64,000 nt of DNA, taken from assembly GCA_002840905.1 (NCBI GenBank), contig PHDD01000012.1, positions 16,144 to 80,143 of the forward strand, read 5' to 3'. Source of the stretch: Bacteroidetes bacterium HGW-Bacteroidetes-4. GTDB taxonomy: Bacteria; Bacteroidota; Bacteroidia; Bacteroidales; SZUA-534. Shown here piece by piece: positions 54,764 through 62,998 of the stretch. A model generated the notes under the pieces. It was given only the letters and a program-made list of their open reading frames with translations. It had not been told where the DNA came from and searched no databases. A program made the translations under genes and the position numbers. Every line of letters starts with the position of its first letter. Positions within the stretch are counted from its first letter, which is position 1.

Positions 54764-55184
54764 TGCGTCCGGCAAAGTTGATGTTAAAGCGGGCCTCGTA
54801 CACTTTTAACCCTGGGCGCTTTACCCGGGTGTACCCCTGCTTAATAAAGCCGGTTGAATTGGCCGGCTCATAGCCGTTTATTGCACTTATACCGCCGGCC
54901 AGTGTCGGGCTCCAGGCAAAAGCTTCAGCCGAGGGAGTAAGGCTGTCGGTAGGCAGGAAACTTTTAAAGGCAAAGGTTACTTTTACCAGCACGGTTCCCG
55001 AGGCGAAAAAGTCCTCGGTTGAGTCGTAGTTTAAATCCAACACATCGACCAGGGCACAGGGGAACGAAACGGGCGGCTCCTCATAATCGAGCTGGTCGTT
55101 ATCCTCGTCGATAAAAACAATGGCCGGAACCTCGGCTTTAAGCCGGTCGCGAATGGCCTCGTAAATGATTTTAATTAAGTCCAT
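54756..55184 (-). CDS. Putative tail-terminator-like protein (Mu gp37 position)
   Basis: 142 residues. Not a firm match, but size, the start MDLIKIIYEAIRDRLK and a beta-rich central part (FPCALVDVLDLNYD, GTVLVKVTFAFKSF) fit the small tail-completion proteins that follow virion morphogenesis genes. Late operon, leftward. Confidence 0.5.
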   Translation of the reverse strand: MDLIKIIYEAIRDRLKAEVPAIVFIDEDNDQLDYEEPPVSFPCALVDVLDLNYDSTEDFFASGTVLVKVTFAFKSFLPTDSLTPSAEAFAWSPTLAGGISAINGYEPANSTGFIKQGYTRVKRPGLKVYEARFNINFAGRNV

Positions 55185-55206
55185 AATAATAGTGTTTAGT
55201 TAATAG

Positions 55207-55731
55207 TTAGCCCCGATAATCGAGGTTTGACGAAAGCCAGGCGTTAACCTTTACGTTCAGGCTGCGGCTGGGGCCTACAAACTGGCGCTTTGGTATTTTA
55301 ATGGTTAATCGTGTTTTTTTAGTTAGCGCCAGGCCTTTCCACTTCTCTTTTTCGTCGTTGGTTCTTGCACTGTAATGTTTGGCCCAGGCAAACTTTCGCA
55401 TTTGAGGCGTTACCCGCGGATGCACTACCCCGCCGCGGTTGTGTGTGTTTGCGTAAGGGCGCAGGAACCCCACGCGAATGAGCTTTAAATCGGCCTGAAG
55501 TACCTGGCCGCTGTTACGCAGGGCACCGCTTTGTTTACCAATTAGAATACCACTGCTTTTGCCGCTTTTGGTTGGCTCCCATCGCGGTGAGCCGGGATTG
55601 TTAAACTGCTGCATTTTAAAGCTCTCTTTAAAATGGTTTAGCGCCATTACGCCAATAACCCGCGGGGCTTTGTCGAGTGTTTTGCGCAGGTGAGCGCCAA
55701 AGTGATTCATATTAACCTGTTTGCCTGGCAT
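55207..55731 (-). CDS. Phage virion morphogenesis protein (Mu gpG-like)
   Basis: 174 residues. Matches the phage virion morphogenesis family (Mu gpG / P2 gpS type): FKESFKMQQFNNPGSPRW with the WEPTKSGKSSG motif, GALRNSGQVL, YANTHNRGG and a basic C-terminal with PKRQFVGPS. Needed for head-tail assembly. Its start shares a base with the stop of the head gene. Confidence 0.85.
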   Translation of the reverse strand: MPGKQVNMNHFGAHLRKTLDKAPRVIGVMALNHFKESFKMQQFNNPGSPRWEPTKSGKSSGILIGKQSGALRNSGQVLQADLKLIRVGFLRPYANTHNRGGVVHPRVTPQMRKFAWAKHYSARTNDEKEKWKGLALTKKTRLTIKIPKRQFVGPSRSLNVKVNAWLSSNLDYRG

Positions 55732-56435
55732 TACTTTTTCCGCTTTTCAAAGTCAGTTATAAAAGTGTTCAAATTCTTTTCAATAGTGGTTTTAGCTCCT
55801 TTTTCGACTTTAAAATAATTGTGTTTTTCGTTAAAAGCCTCCCCGGTTTTTCCCACATTTGAAGCGAACTCTGCGGGCACGTCGTTAACCTCGGGAACCT
55901 GCTGCCGCTTTGGCTTTTTTTCCTCCTGGGTTAAATAACACTCACACCCCCAGTCTAACTGCGGGCTTAATGCGTCGAGTATGGGGTCGTCGATGGCAAA
56001 AACAAGCCCGTCGTACTTTTTGTGGCGGTCGTACTCGTTTGGCGTTTTATTGAATTTTAAATACGGAAAAATATCCTTATCGGCCTCAAAACGTTGCCAC
56101 TCTGCCGCGTGTTGGCTTTGGATAAGTGCCGTTTGGTACTCGGTGTACAGATGCGCCTCGTTGTAAAGGTCGTTTACCTTAAGCGCTTTTTGCCGGTATT
56201 CCTGGGCTTTTTTGCGGAACTCGTTGTAAGGAACCATTTGCCCGTTGTCGCCAATAAGCAGTTTGTTTAATGCCACCAAATGGTTGTGTGTTTTGAAGCC
56301 TGCAAAGCGGTAAATGTTTTCTTTCAGCTTCTTAATCATTTCCACATCGGGCAGGTCGTTATCGATGTTTATAAAGCTTTGACCGTACCCGCTTGAACCA
56401 GCATTTAACAGGTTTTGAACGGTTGTTTCCCACAA
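55731..56435 (-). CDS. Mu F-like head morphogenesis protein, start unresolved
   Basis: 234 residues from the only canonical start, a TTG at 56435. Phage_Mu_F-type motif near the C-terminus: DDPILDALSPQLDWGCECYL. The frame is open without an ATG, GTG or TTG back to a stop at 56657, and those codons read like protein (KGYAAFNAKIEDILEQLLSG, SLKPQDLDFDLWETT), overlapping the end of the portal gene. So the N-terminus is probably longer, started by a rare codon, or joined to the portal by a frameshift. Minor head protein linked to the portal. Confidence 0.75.
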   Translation of the reverse strand: MWETTVQNLLNAGSSGYGQSFINIDNDLPDVEMIKKLKENIYRFAGFKTHNHLVALNKLLIGDNGQMVPYNEFRKKAQEYRQKALKVNDLYNEAHLYTEYQTALIQSQHAAEWQRFEADKDIFPYLKFNKTPNEYDRHKKYDGLVFAIDDPILDALSPQLDWGCECYLTQEEKKPKRQQVPEVNDVPAEFASNVGKTGEAFNEKHNYFKVEKGAKTTIEKNLNTFITDFEKRKK

Positions 56436-56607
56436 ATCAAAGTCGAGGTCTTGAGGTTTTAAACTACCGCTTAAAAGCTGTTCAAGAATGTCCTCAATTT
56501 TTGCATTAAAGGCGGCATAGCCTTTTGTTTTTAGTCCTTTTGGCTTGTCGGCCAGCTTGTGGCTGTGACTGTGCTCCCCGCTTCCGGTGCCAACCTTGGC
56601 GGGGTTA

Positions 56608-57888
56608 CTACGAAAAAAGGAGCTCTCCCAGTTTTTTCCAAAAGCCTTTTTCGTCTACCAGCTCGGCCTCAATAATATCGTGGTGGCTTAGCTTTTTAGC
56701 TTTTTTTTGCGCTTCGGGTTTTTGAGATTCTGAGGGCTGCTGCCCGCCGGTTGTTTCCTCGCCGCCCTCGGGCATTGGAATGCTATATTTATCGTAAATA
56801 TAGCGCTTAGGCAACTCAACCAGCCCGGCGGCTTTGGTATCGATGTCGATCCGATCTTTCAGGCTTAGCGTATCGATATCGGGATAAATAAACTCACCGC
56901 CCTCGGTTGGAAAGCCCAGGTTAGCCAAAATGCGAACCACGTCGGAGTTTAAAACGGCCAGCGTGTCGCGGCGGTCGTCGGCGTGTATCTGACTCTCGAC
57001 ACCGGCATGTACAACGCCCTGGGCAAAACCTGAGTTTTTGCTGTCGCTGGTGGTCATGGTTTGCCCCAGGATGGTAACGCTAATCTCGTCGTTGCAAACA
57101 TCTTTAATAAAGCCTTTGAAAATAAGGTTTGCCCCGGTGGCCCCTTCGGCCCGCAGTATATTTATTTCAACATCTTTAGGGGTACTGGCCCAGCCAGCAG
57201 AGCCCATGTTAGCCATAGCCTCGTCAATTACCTTGCGCGACTCGGGGTTCTCGTACTTCGCGTGGCGGAATGGAACGCCAAATAGTTGCAGGTAGTCGGC
57301 ATAGTCGCCCAGCGCCCCGCGTTTGTAAATAACATACTGCGAAGCCTGTAATAACAGGCCAAAGTCTTTTTTACCGCCCACCTCGAGCACAAAGTTATTG
57401 TAAGGTGGCTCGCGAAAAGCTTCGCCGGTGGTGTCGCCGGTACTTTTAACCACGAGGCCCATGCGCGGTTTAACGTGGCGGCGGTCGATTAGGTCAGCAG
57501 TAAAGTCCATTTCGTTACCGGCTGTAAATTCAACCGTGCTGTGGCCGTATAGCTTTGCCTCGATAATGTACCGGAGTACCTTTTTAAACTCCTTTGAGTT
57601 TATTACCGGCCACATTTCCTCTACCTCCTTGCCGTCTTTCATAAATACCAGGTCGGTATTGGTAATAGACATGATGCGCTTATTCATAACAGATCGCAAG
57701 TGGCCGTCGAGTATCATGTCGTCGTACAACTCGTATAAGAGCTTACGATTTTCAGTGGTTCCCTCGGCTGCTTTTAGCGCATCGCGCCAGCGTTTAATGT
57801 CGACATTACTGCGGTTTATCTGCTTAATATCGAGGGTTTGTATTAAAATGCCCTCTGAGGGCGTTTTTTTAGCGTTTCTTTCTGCCAT
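56608..57888 (-). CDS. DUF935 portal protein
   Basis: 426 residues. Matches DUF935, the portal of Mu-like phages (Mu gp29): SRNGRSVNMN-type start replaced by LLYELYDDMILDGHLRSVMN, KRIMSITNTDL, RRHVKPRMGL, KYENPESRKVIDEAM and ILGQTMTTSDSKNSG. Forms the head vertex channel with the terminase. The tail (EGGEETTGGQQPSESQ) is disordered and Gln/Glu-rich. Ends in TTTTTTCGTAG, from which a +1 shift would enter the head-gene frame. Confidence 0.88.
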   Translation of the reverse strand: MAERNAKKTPSEGILIQTLDIKQINRSNVDIKRWRDALKAAEGTTENRKLLYELYDDMILDGHLRSVMNKRIMSITNTDLVFMKDGKEVEEMWPVINSKEFKKVLRYIIEAKLYGHSTVEFTAGNEMDFTADLIDRRHVKPRMGLVVKSTGDTTGEAFREPPYNNFVLEVGGKKDFGLLLQASQYVIYKRGALGDYADYLQLFGVPFRHAKYENPESRKVIDEAMANMGSAGWASTPKDVEINILRAEGATGANLIFKGFIKDVCNDEISVTILGQTMTTSDSKNSGFAQGVVHAGVESQIHADDRRDTLAVLNSDVVRILANLGFPTEGGEFIYPDIDTLSLKDRIDIDTKAAGLVELPKRYIYDKYSIPMPEGGEETTGGQQPSESQKPEAQKKAKKLSHHDIIEAELVDEKGFWKKLGELLFS

Positions 57889-57958
57889 GGCTACGAATGT
57901 GTTTTAAGGGGTGGTTAAATTAATTTTGAACGGTATTAAACACTTGTTTAAGCTAAAT

Positions 57959-58372
57959 TTAATAGCGCAGTTCGCGCCGCTCAACTGATTTTATAATTAT
58001 AGCGCTTTGCGCCGGCGAATCTGCCAGTATAGGCAAATCGGGCATAATGTTTTGCTTTTGCACACCGATAAGCCAGTCGATAGCCCGCTTGTACCTCAGT
58101 CGCCGCTGTTCCACATCGACACCCACGGGCACGGCCTCGATAAGGTTGTATATGGCTATATCGACGGCAAAGGTTACCAGCAGGCTATTTCGTTGGGCTG
58201 CTGTTTTTGCAAAAATGGTGTCGACATCGTAGGTTTCGCGCAGGTATGTTTTCATTTCGGCAATGGCCGAGCCTGTGCAGTGAGGTATCAGCGCATCGTC
58301 GGTGCGCTTAATTTCGTCGATGTATTCCTGGCGCATTGCCCGGGCTAAATCTGTTTCTTCAATGAATGCCAT
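57959..58372 (-). CDS. DUF1320 protein (Mu gp36-like)
   Basis: 137 residues. Start MAFIEETDLARAMRQEYIDE and central AEMKTYLRETYDVDTIFAKT match DUF1320, the head-tail joining or tail-completion protein encoded with Mu heads (gp36). In Mu it follows the capsid; here it lies upstream of the portal in the leftward operon. Its leader is the repeat at 58373-58410. Confidence 0.85.
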   Translation of the reverse strand: MAFIEETDLARAMRQEYIDEIKRTDDALIPHCTGSAIAEMKTYLRETYDVDTIFAKTAAQRNSLLVTFAVDIAIYNLIEAVPVGVDVEQRRLRYKRAIDWLIGVQKQNIMPDLPILADSPAQSAIIIKSVERRELRY

Positions 58373-58410
58373 TTTTTTAGAGTTTAGATGTTAGAATTTA
58401 GACTTTAGAC
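58373..58410 (-). repeat. Short-repeat leader (minus strand)
   Basis: On the minus strand: TCTAAAGTCTAAATTCTAAC followed by ATCTAAACTCTAAA, an 8-10-bp repeat of CTAAA(G/T)T type directly before the DUF1320 start. Confidence 0.6.
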
Positions 58411-58689
58411 ATCCTGCATGTCGATGGTTTGACCGGCTAAATGATGCGTACAGTCGTTAAGGAATTGAATTTTTCCCGAGCGAATAAACGAATGACAGAT
58501 AAACTGGCCGCGAACCAATAAGCTGGGGCTTATGGTTGGGTTGTTTATGTCGCCGTTAAATTGCCAAAGGGGATGATTTTCGCCAGGTAGCCGGGTAGTC
58601 CAAACACCATGCGAATAACCACAGCCCGGACAATGAAAAAGAAAGTCGGGCGAGTTGGTTTTTTTTTCTACTGCTGAAAGTTTTGCCAT
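58405..58689 (-). CDS. DUF6527-type zinc-ribbon-like protein
   Basis: 94 residues. FHCPGCGYSHGVW at the start, PTISPSLLVRGQFICHSFIR and FLNDCTHHLAGQTI near the end match the small DUF6527 family found in many phages and sometimes labelled ammonia monooxygenase by mistake. Four cysteines and several histidines look like a metal site. Role unknown. Confidence 0.7.
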   Translation of the reverse strand: MAKLSAVEKKTNSPDFLFHCPGCGYSHGVWTTRLPGENHPLWQFNGDINNPTISPSLLVRGQFICHSFIRSGKIQFLNDCTHHLAGQTIDMQDV

Positions 58690-58703
58690 AATAGTATTAT
58701 TAA

Positions 58704-60236
58704 TTAGTACCGGTTACCTGATTGACGGCCACGGGGGCCGGTTGCAATGTCTTCTTTTTTTACCACCTTAAGCTTGGTTAAAATAACCCAATAACCACCT
58801 TCCACAGCGTCGGGGCCGTCGACATTGGCGCTTAAGGTGGGCTCTACCAGCTTAAACTGCTCTTCGAGCCGCAGCATGTGTGGGTTATTGCGCTCCGCCT
58901 CGTTTAGTATAAGGTTTCCCAAACGATTCAAAGGTTCCAGGTTTCCCTCGATGCGAGTAAATTTGTCGGGTTTTTTGCGCTCGTCGGGCGTTGGATAAAT
59001 AGCCTTTTGCCGTGTAATGGCAGTTTCTTTAAACAGGGGCAAGAAGACCTGCTCATAAAAAGGGTCTTGCAGGCTATTGTTTTCTATGTAATTATAGGTA
59101 ATGTTTTTACCTTTTACATAATCCTCTAAGTCCCAGTACCAGTTTACAAATTTTGAGTTTGTAACCTGCTCCAGGTAACCTGTAATCACATACAGTTTTC
59201 CGCCGAGCATCCCCAGGAGCAAGTTAGCCTTGTTGCTGTTGGACTTATTCTCTTTGTTGCTTGGGGCCGGGTCGCCGTATTTAAGCAAAAACGGAAATTT
59301 TGATAGCGGAGGAACCTTACCCCAGCGCATTTCTTTAAAAACAGAACCCTCGCTAATAGGATTATTAAAAAACTCTTTTTGCCCGGCTGCATAACTTACC
59401 TTATTAAGCATCCAGTCAATTGCCTCCTCGGTATTTTTGGCGGCCCAGGAGCTAATCCCGTTTTTGTCGCGGATGTTTACAATTGAGGCGTAATCAGCTT
59501 TTTTAATAGCCCGAGTAATACAAGTGTCCTTTCCGATAATGTTACCCAGGAAAAGAATGAGCTTGCGCTTACTAACCGACATGGAGAAAAACAGGGCTTC
59601 CTCAATCCACTTCCATTTTGTTTTAATTCGCTCGGGGTTCCTGGCTTCCTCGTCGGTGTCGATGTCGTCTATCAAAATGCCGTCGGGCCTTATTTCTTCG
59701 TTTTTAAAACCCCTGGGACTTTGACCTGAACCAATAGCGCAAAAAGAGCAGCCCGCGCGAATTACGAAAAGACCGCTTGTCCACTCACCGGGTTTTTCTT
59801 GTATACCATAGTCGTTTATAAGCCGTTGGTTGCTTTCGAAGTTAATTTTGAACGGCTTTAAAAGGATTTCGGCCTGGTCGTAAGAGTGTGAAACCAGTAC
59901 AATGTTTTTTAGTTTCCCGGTCATTGCCATAAAAATAAACTCCATCATGCCCCGGGTGCTTTTTGCCAGCTCGCGGCTCCATGCCCTTACCTCGTACCAG
60001 TTGTCGTTTGACATTATCCGCTTGGTAGCCTTTTTGTGAAACTCGGCAGGCTCGGCATAGGCATAGTTCGGAAAGTAGTATTTAAACCATTCCTCTGGGT
60101 TCTTTTCGAGATGTTTAATACGCACTCGTTTTGCTTCTTCAGGCTCATACTCAACACTTGTGAGTTTTATCAGGTTCTCGCGGTACTCGCTCCAATCGAG
60201 CAGGGCTCTTTTGTCGTCGGCTTTTAATACTTGCAT
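58704..60236 (-). CDS. Terminase large subunit (Mu gp28-like)
   Basis: 510 residues. DNA-packaging motor with an N-terminal ATPase: variant Walker A WSRELAKST at 86-94, Walker B GILIDDID at 186-193, adenine/coupling region LVSHSYDQAEILLKPF. The nuclease domain begins near LLKYGDPAPSNKE and carries acidic residues further on. Length and motifs fit the terminases of Mu-like phages, which package headful DNA with flanking host sequence. Starts 5 bp after the small subunit gene. Confidence 0.92.
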   Translation of the reverse strand: MQVLKADDKRALLDWSEYRENLIKLTSVEYEPEEAKRVRIKHLEKNPEEWFKYYFPNYAYAEPAEFHKKATKRIMSNDNWYEVRAWSRELAKSTRGMMEFIFMAMTGKLKNIVLVSHSYDQAEILLKPFKINFESNQRLINDYGIQEKPGEWTSGLFVIRAGCSFCAIGSGQSPRGFKNEEIRPDGILIDDIDTDEEARNPERIKTKWKWIEEALFFSMSVSKRKLILFLGNIIGKDTCITRAIKKADYASIVNIRDKNGISSWAAKNTEEAIDWMLNKVSYAAGQKEFFNNPISEGSVFKEMRWGKVPPLSKFPFLLKYGDPAPSNKENKSNSNKANLLLGMLGGKLYVITGYLEQVTNSKFVNWYWDLEDYVKGKNITYNYIENNSLQDPFYEQVFLPLFKETAITRQKAIYPTPDERKKPDKFTRIEGNLEPLNRLGNLILNEAERNNPHMLRLEEQFKLVEPTLSANVDGPDAVEGGYWVILTKLKVVKKEDIATGPRGRQSGNRY

Positions 60237-60240
60237 GGCA

Positions 60241-60693
60241 TTACTTTAAAAGGTGTTTAATAAAGTCATCTTCGAGCCGAATCACATCCTTTGCCTTGTC
60301 GAGGTCGACCGCCCGGAGCCATTCGGTAAACCGCTTGAATACCTCAATGACATCGGCTATAGCCACATCGGTTTCAAGTGCCCGGACGGTTGCTGCCAGC
60401 TTATTCAGCGAGTCGGCCTCTTTAGAATTTGCGAAACGCTGCCCTGGTTCACGGGTTGCAATAAAGGTGTTAAGCTCGTTTATCTGCATGTAAATGCGCC
60501 GGAGTTCCTCGCTTTTTGTAACAATTACCGAGCTTTTAAGCATCTCCCAGTTTTCCTTTTTGTCGTTAACCCAGTTGCTTATTGTTTTTTCGGTAACGCC
60601 AACGCGCTCGGCAATTTCTTTTTGCGTTAAATTCTCCTTTAAAAACAGGAGTTTAGCCCAGTCTTTCTTTTGTTTGTTGGTAAGTGCAGCCAT
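60241..60693 (-). CDS. Terminase small subunit-like HTH protein
   Basis: 150 residues. The N-terminal 50 have a helix-turn-helix (NLTQKEIAERVGVTEKTISN, WVNDKKENW) typical of small terminases and DUF1804/Mu gp27-type proteins; the remainder is coiled-coil-like (RALETDVAIADVIEVFKRF). First gene of the leftward late operon, followed by the large terminase, which supports the packaging role. Confidence 0.8.
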   Translation of the reverse strand: MAALTNKQKKDWAKLLFLKENLTQKEIAERVGVTEKTISNWVNDKKENWEMLKSSVIVTKSEELRRIYMQINELNTFIATREPGQRFANSKEADSLNKLAATVRALETDVAIADVIEVFKRFTEWLRAVDLDKAKDVIRLEDDFIKHLLK

Positions 60694-60715
60694 ATAATTA
60701 CTATTAAATACTGCT

Positions 60716-60747
60716 CAAAATTCACCTTTATAAAGTGGGTTTTCAAA
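60716..60747 (-). promoter_or_regulatory. Leftward late promoter
   Basis: On the minus strand TTTG (60747-60744), 20-bp spacer, GAATTTTG (60723-60716), close to the TTTG / TAnnTTTG consensus and just upstream of the terminase small subunit. Confidence 0.45.
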
Positions 60748-60760
60748 TTGCTTTTTTATG

Positions 60761-60781
60761 ATACCCGCACGGCTGCGGTAT
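60761..60781. repeat. 21-bp late-control site, copy 1
   Basis: ATACCCGCACGGCTGCGGTAT, an imperfect palindrome; one base different from copy 2 and 22 bp apart, centred between the two late promoters. Confidence 0.65.
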
Positions 60782-60782
60782 A

Positions 60783-60803
60783 ATACCCGCCCGGCTGCGG
60801 TAT
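60783..60803. repeat. 21-bp late-control site, copy 2
   Basis: ATACCCGCCCGGCTGCGGTAT. Two copies a helical-turn multiple apart look like binding sites for a dimeric activator acting on both divergent late promoters. Confidence 0.65.
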
Positions 60804-60816
60804 GATGTGAAACCGA

Positions 60817-60848
60817 TTTTTAAGCCTTAAAAAAGCCCCTCATATTTG
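60817..60848 (+). promoter_or_regulatory. Rightward late promoter
   Basis: TTTT (60817-60820), 20-bp spacer, CATATTTG (60841-60848), about 25 bp before the protease gene. A weak consensus that may depend on an activator at the repeats. Confidence 0.4.
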
Positions 60849-60872
60849 CTTAGAATTTAATCGAAAAACGAA

Positions 60873-61847
60873 ATGAGACGAATTATTTTGTGTACAGAAG
60901 GTGTAAATGTTTATGGTTACCGCGTTTTGGTTGGCGGTGCCGACCTAAAGCTTTTCACCAAAAACCCGGTAATGCTGTGGATGCACATTCGCGGCAAAAT
61001 AATTGGCAAATGGAAAGATGTGAAAATAGAGGATGGCAAGATTACCGCCGAGCCTGTTTTTGCTGATACCGATGAAGGTCGCCACTACAAGAAGCTTTAT
61101 GAGGATGACATGATTAACATGGCGTCTATTTGGGTTCAACCATTAGAGTGGAGTGAAGACCCAAAGCTTAGACTTGAAGGCCAAACGGCGCCAACCGTAA
61201 CAAAGTGGGTGCTTAAAGAGGGCAGCCTGGTTGACATAGCTGGCGATACCGATGCCATTAAGCTGGTTGACAGTCAAAATAACGAGTTCAAACTTTCCGA
61301 TTTCAATAAAAACAATTTAATCAAAGAAAACGACATGAAAAAACTTGCATTGTTTTTAAAGCTGAGCGACAGCGCCAGCGAGGATGCTATTTTAGAAGCT
61401 GTTCAGCGTGTTCATAGCGAGCACGAAGCGGTGTCTAAAAAACTGGCGGACAAAACCGCCGAGGTGGAAACGTTAACCACGCAAAAAAACGAGCTTGAGA
61501 CCAAGCTGGCCAGTCATGGGAAAAAAGAGTTTGAAACCCTTTTAAACGACCCGGCGCGTAAGCTTACCGACGAGCAAAAGACTACTTACCTAACCCTTTT
61601 TGAATCGAACAAAGAAGCCGCTACCGCAGCGGTAAAAGCTTTGCCGACTTACAAAAAGCTTAGTGACGTTCCCGAGACTGGCGAAGGTGATGAGGAAGCA
61701 GAAAGCCGTAAGGACTGGAAGCTTTCGGACTACATGGAAAAAGACCCAAAGGCTGTTGAGCAAATGAAGCTTAACGACAAGCCTAAGTACATTAAGCTTT
61801 TTAAATCCCAGTACGGTAGTGAACCTAAAAACGTGAAAGCGGATTAA
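60873..61847 (+). CDS. Phage prohead protease / scaffold (Mu gpI-like)
   Basis: 324 residues in two parts. The N-terminal 135 look like a phage capsid protease (TKNPVMLWMHIRGKIIGKWK, VFADTDEGRHYKKLYEDD), and the C-terminal part from about 155 is coiled coil (VSKKLADKTAEVETLTTQKN) typical of a scaffold. An in-frame ATG at 61335 (MKKLALFLKLSD) starts the scaffold part, as in Mu gpI/gpZ where the scaffold is a shorter in-frame product. First gene of the rightward late operon. Confidence 0.8.
   Translation: MRRIILCTEGVNVYGYRVLVGGADLKLFTKNPVMLWMHIRGKIIGKWKDVKIEDGKITAEPVFADTDEGRHYKKLYEDDMINMASIWVQPLEWSEDPKLRLEGQTAPTVTKWVLKEGSLVDIAGDTDAIKLVDSQNNEFKLSDFNKNNLIKENDMKKLALFLKLSDSASEDAILEAVQRVHSEHEAVSKKLADKTAEVETLTTQKNELETKLASHGKKEFETLLNDPARKLTDEQKTTYLTLFESNKEAATAAVKALPTYKKLSDVPETGEGDEEAESRKDWKLSDYMEKDPKAVEQMKLNDKPKYIKLFKSQYGSEPKNVKAD
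61335..61847 (+). CDS. Internal in-frame scaffold protein (Mu gpZ-like)
   Basis: 170 residues from the internal ATG at 61335, same frame as the protease. Preceded by an AAAGAAAAC region and starting at a domain border, just before the coiled coil. Parallel to the known Mu I/Z arrangement; translation from this start is inferred. Confidence 0.5.
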   Translation: MKKLALFLKLSDSASEDAILEAVQRVHSEHEAVSKKLADKTAEVETLTTQKNELETKLASHGKKEFETLLNDPARKLTDEQKTTYLTLFESNKEAATAAVKALPTYKKLSDVPETGEGDEEAESRKDWKLSDYMEKDPKAVEQMKLNDKPKYIKLFKSQYGSEPKNVKAD

Positions 61848-61906
61848 GCTCCGCCGACCGTGTGTTATTAACCAAAGTTTAGTTATTAATCCTTAAAACT
61901 ATATTT

Positions 61907-62980
61907 ATGAAACCCATTAGTTTTTTAGTAGCCCTGTTGTTTACCGCTGTTATGAGCTTGACCATAGCAGCCGGAACCGGGTTTAACCCTTATCACGTTT
62001 TTGGGGCCTTAACCACCCTGAGCGTGATTAAATCGTTTTTGCCAAGCATGACCGGCGTTTTAACCATGGCGGTTGAAAAAGAGATTTGGCTTGGCGACAT
62101 TGTAGGCAACCTTTTTAAGGCTAATCCATTTATGGATAAGTGTATGAACGCCGACGAGTTTGTATTAAGCGGCAAGGTTGTTCACATACCGCAGGCAGGA
62201 GCCAAAGTAGGCGTTAGTCGTAATCGCGATACCAGCTCGGCGGCTGCCGTAACCCTGCGAAGCGACACTGACATTACCTTTAGTTTGGACGAGTACACCA
62301 GCGATCCGGTTAAAATACCCAACGCCGAAAAGTATGAGCTATCATACAATAAAAGGCAGAGTGTGCTTGGCGAGAGTAAAGATGCCATTAGTGAATTGGT
62401 TGGTGATTGGATGTTGCGCCAGTGGTGCCCCAGTTTGGCCACTAATATTGTACGTACCACCGGAGCCGCTGTGGCTGCTCATATTGGTATTGGAACCCGC
62501 CAGGCGGTTACTGTTGCCGATGTTAAAAACCTCCGCAAGCTTATGAATAAGGCCGGAGTGCCCAAAACAGACCGCTTTATACAATTCGACGCCGATATGT
62601 ATGAGCAGTTTACCGACAACCTTACCGCTACCCAGTACCGCGATTTCTCGCAAAGCTACGACGAAAAGACCGGTGTTGTGGGTAAGATGTTCAGCTTTAC
62701 CTTCTTGGACGAACGCGCTTATGTTGCTGCATACACCAACGACGCGACCCCGGTGGCAAAAGACCCCGACGCTGCTGAAGCTGACACGGACAACGCAGCC
62801 GTACTGGCATGGCAAAAACAAAGCGTTATTCGCGCTTTAGGCGACCATGAGTTCTTTGAGAACGAGGGCGACCCAACCCATTATGGCGACATTTACTCGG
62901 CTCTTTTACGAGCTGGTGGTAGAATTCGCAGGAGCGACCAGAAAGGCATATTTGCACTTGTGCAAGCTGCCGGAGCGTAA
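61907..62980 (+). CDS. Major capsid protein
   Basis: 357 residues. Marks: KEIWLGDIVGNLFKANPFMD, GKVVHIPQAGAKVGVSRNRD, RFIQFDADMYEQFTDNLT and the C-terminal EFFENEGDPTHYGDIYSALLR, in line with capsid proteins of Bacteroidota Mu-like phages. Odd: the first 20 residues (PISFLVALLFTAVMSLTIAA) are strongly hydrophobic, like a signal peptide; the protease encoded upstream may remove this part. An internal start MTGVLTMAVEKE at residue 48 is an alternative. Confidence 0.88.
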   Translation: MKPISFLVALLFTAVMSLTIAAGTGFNPYHVFGALTTLSVIKSFLPSMTGVLTMAVEKEIWLGDIVGNLFKANPFMDKCMNADEFVLSGKVVHIPQAGAKVGVSRNRDTSSAAAVTLRSDTDITFSLDEYTSDPVKIPNAEKYELSYNKRQSVLGESKDAISELVGDWMLRQWCPSLATNIVRTTGAAVAAHIGIGTRQAVTVADVKNLRKLMNKAGVPKTDRFIQFDADMYEQFTDNLTATQYRDFSQSYDEKTGVVGKMFSFTFLDERAYVAAYTNDATPVAKDPDAAEADTDNAAVLAWQKQSVIRALGDHEFFENEGDPTHYGDIYSALLRAGGRIRRSDQKGIFALVQAAGA

Positions 62981-62998
62981 GATAAACCCCGTAGCTAA

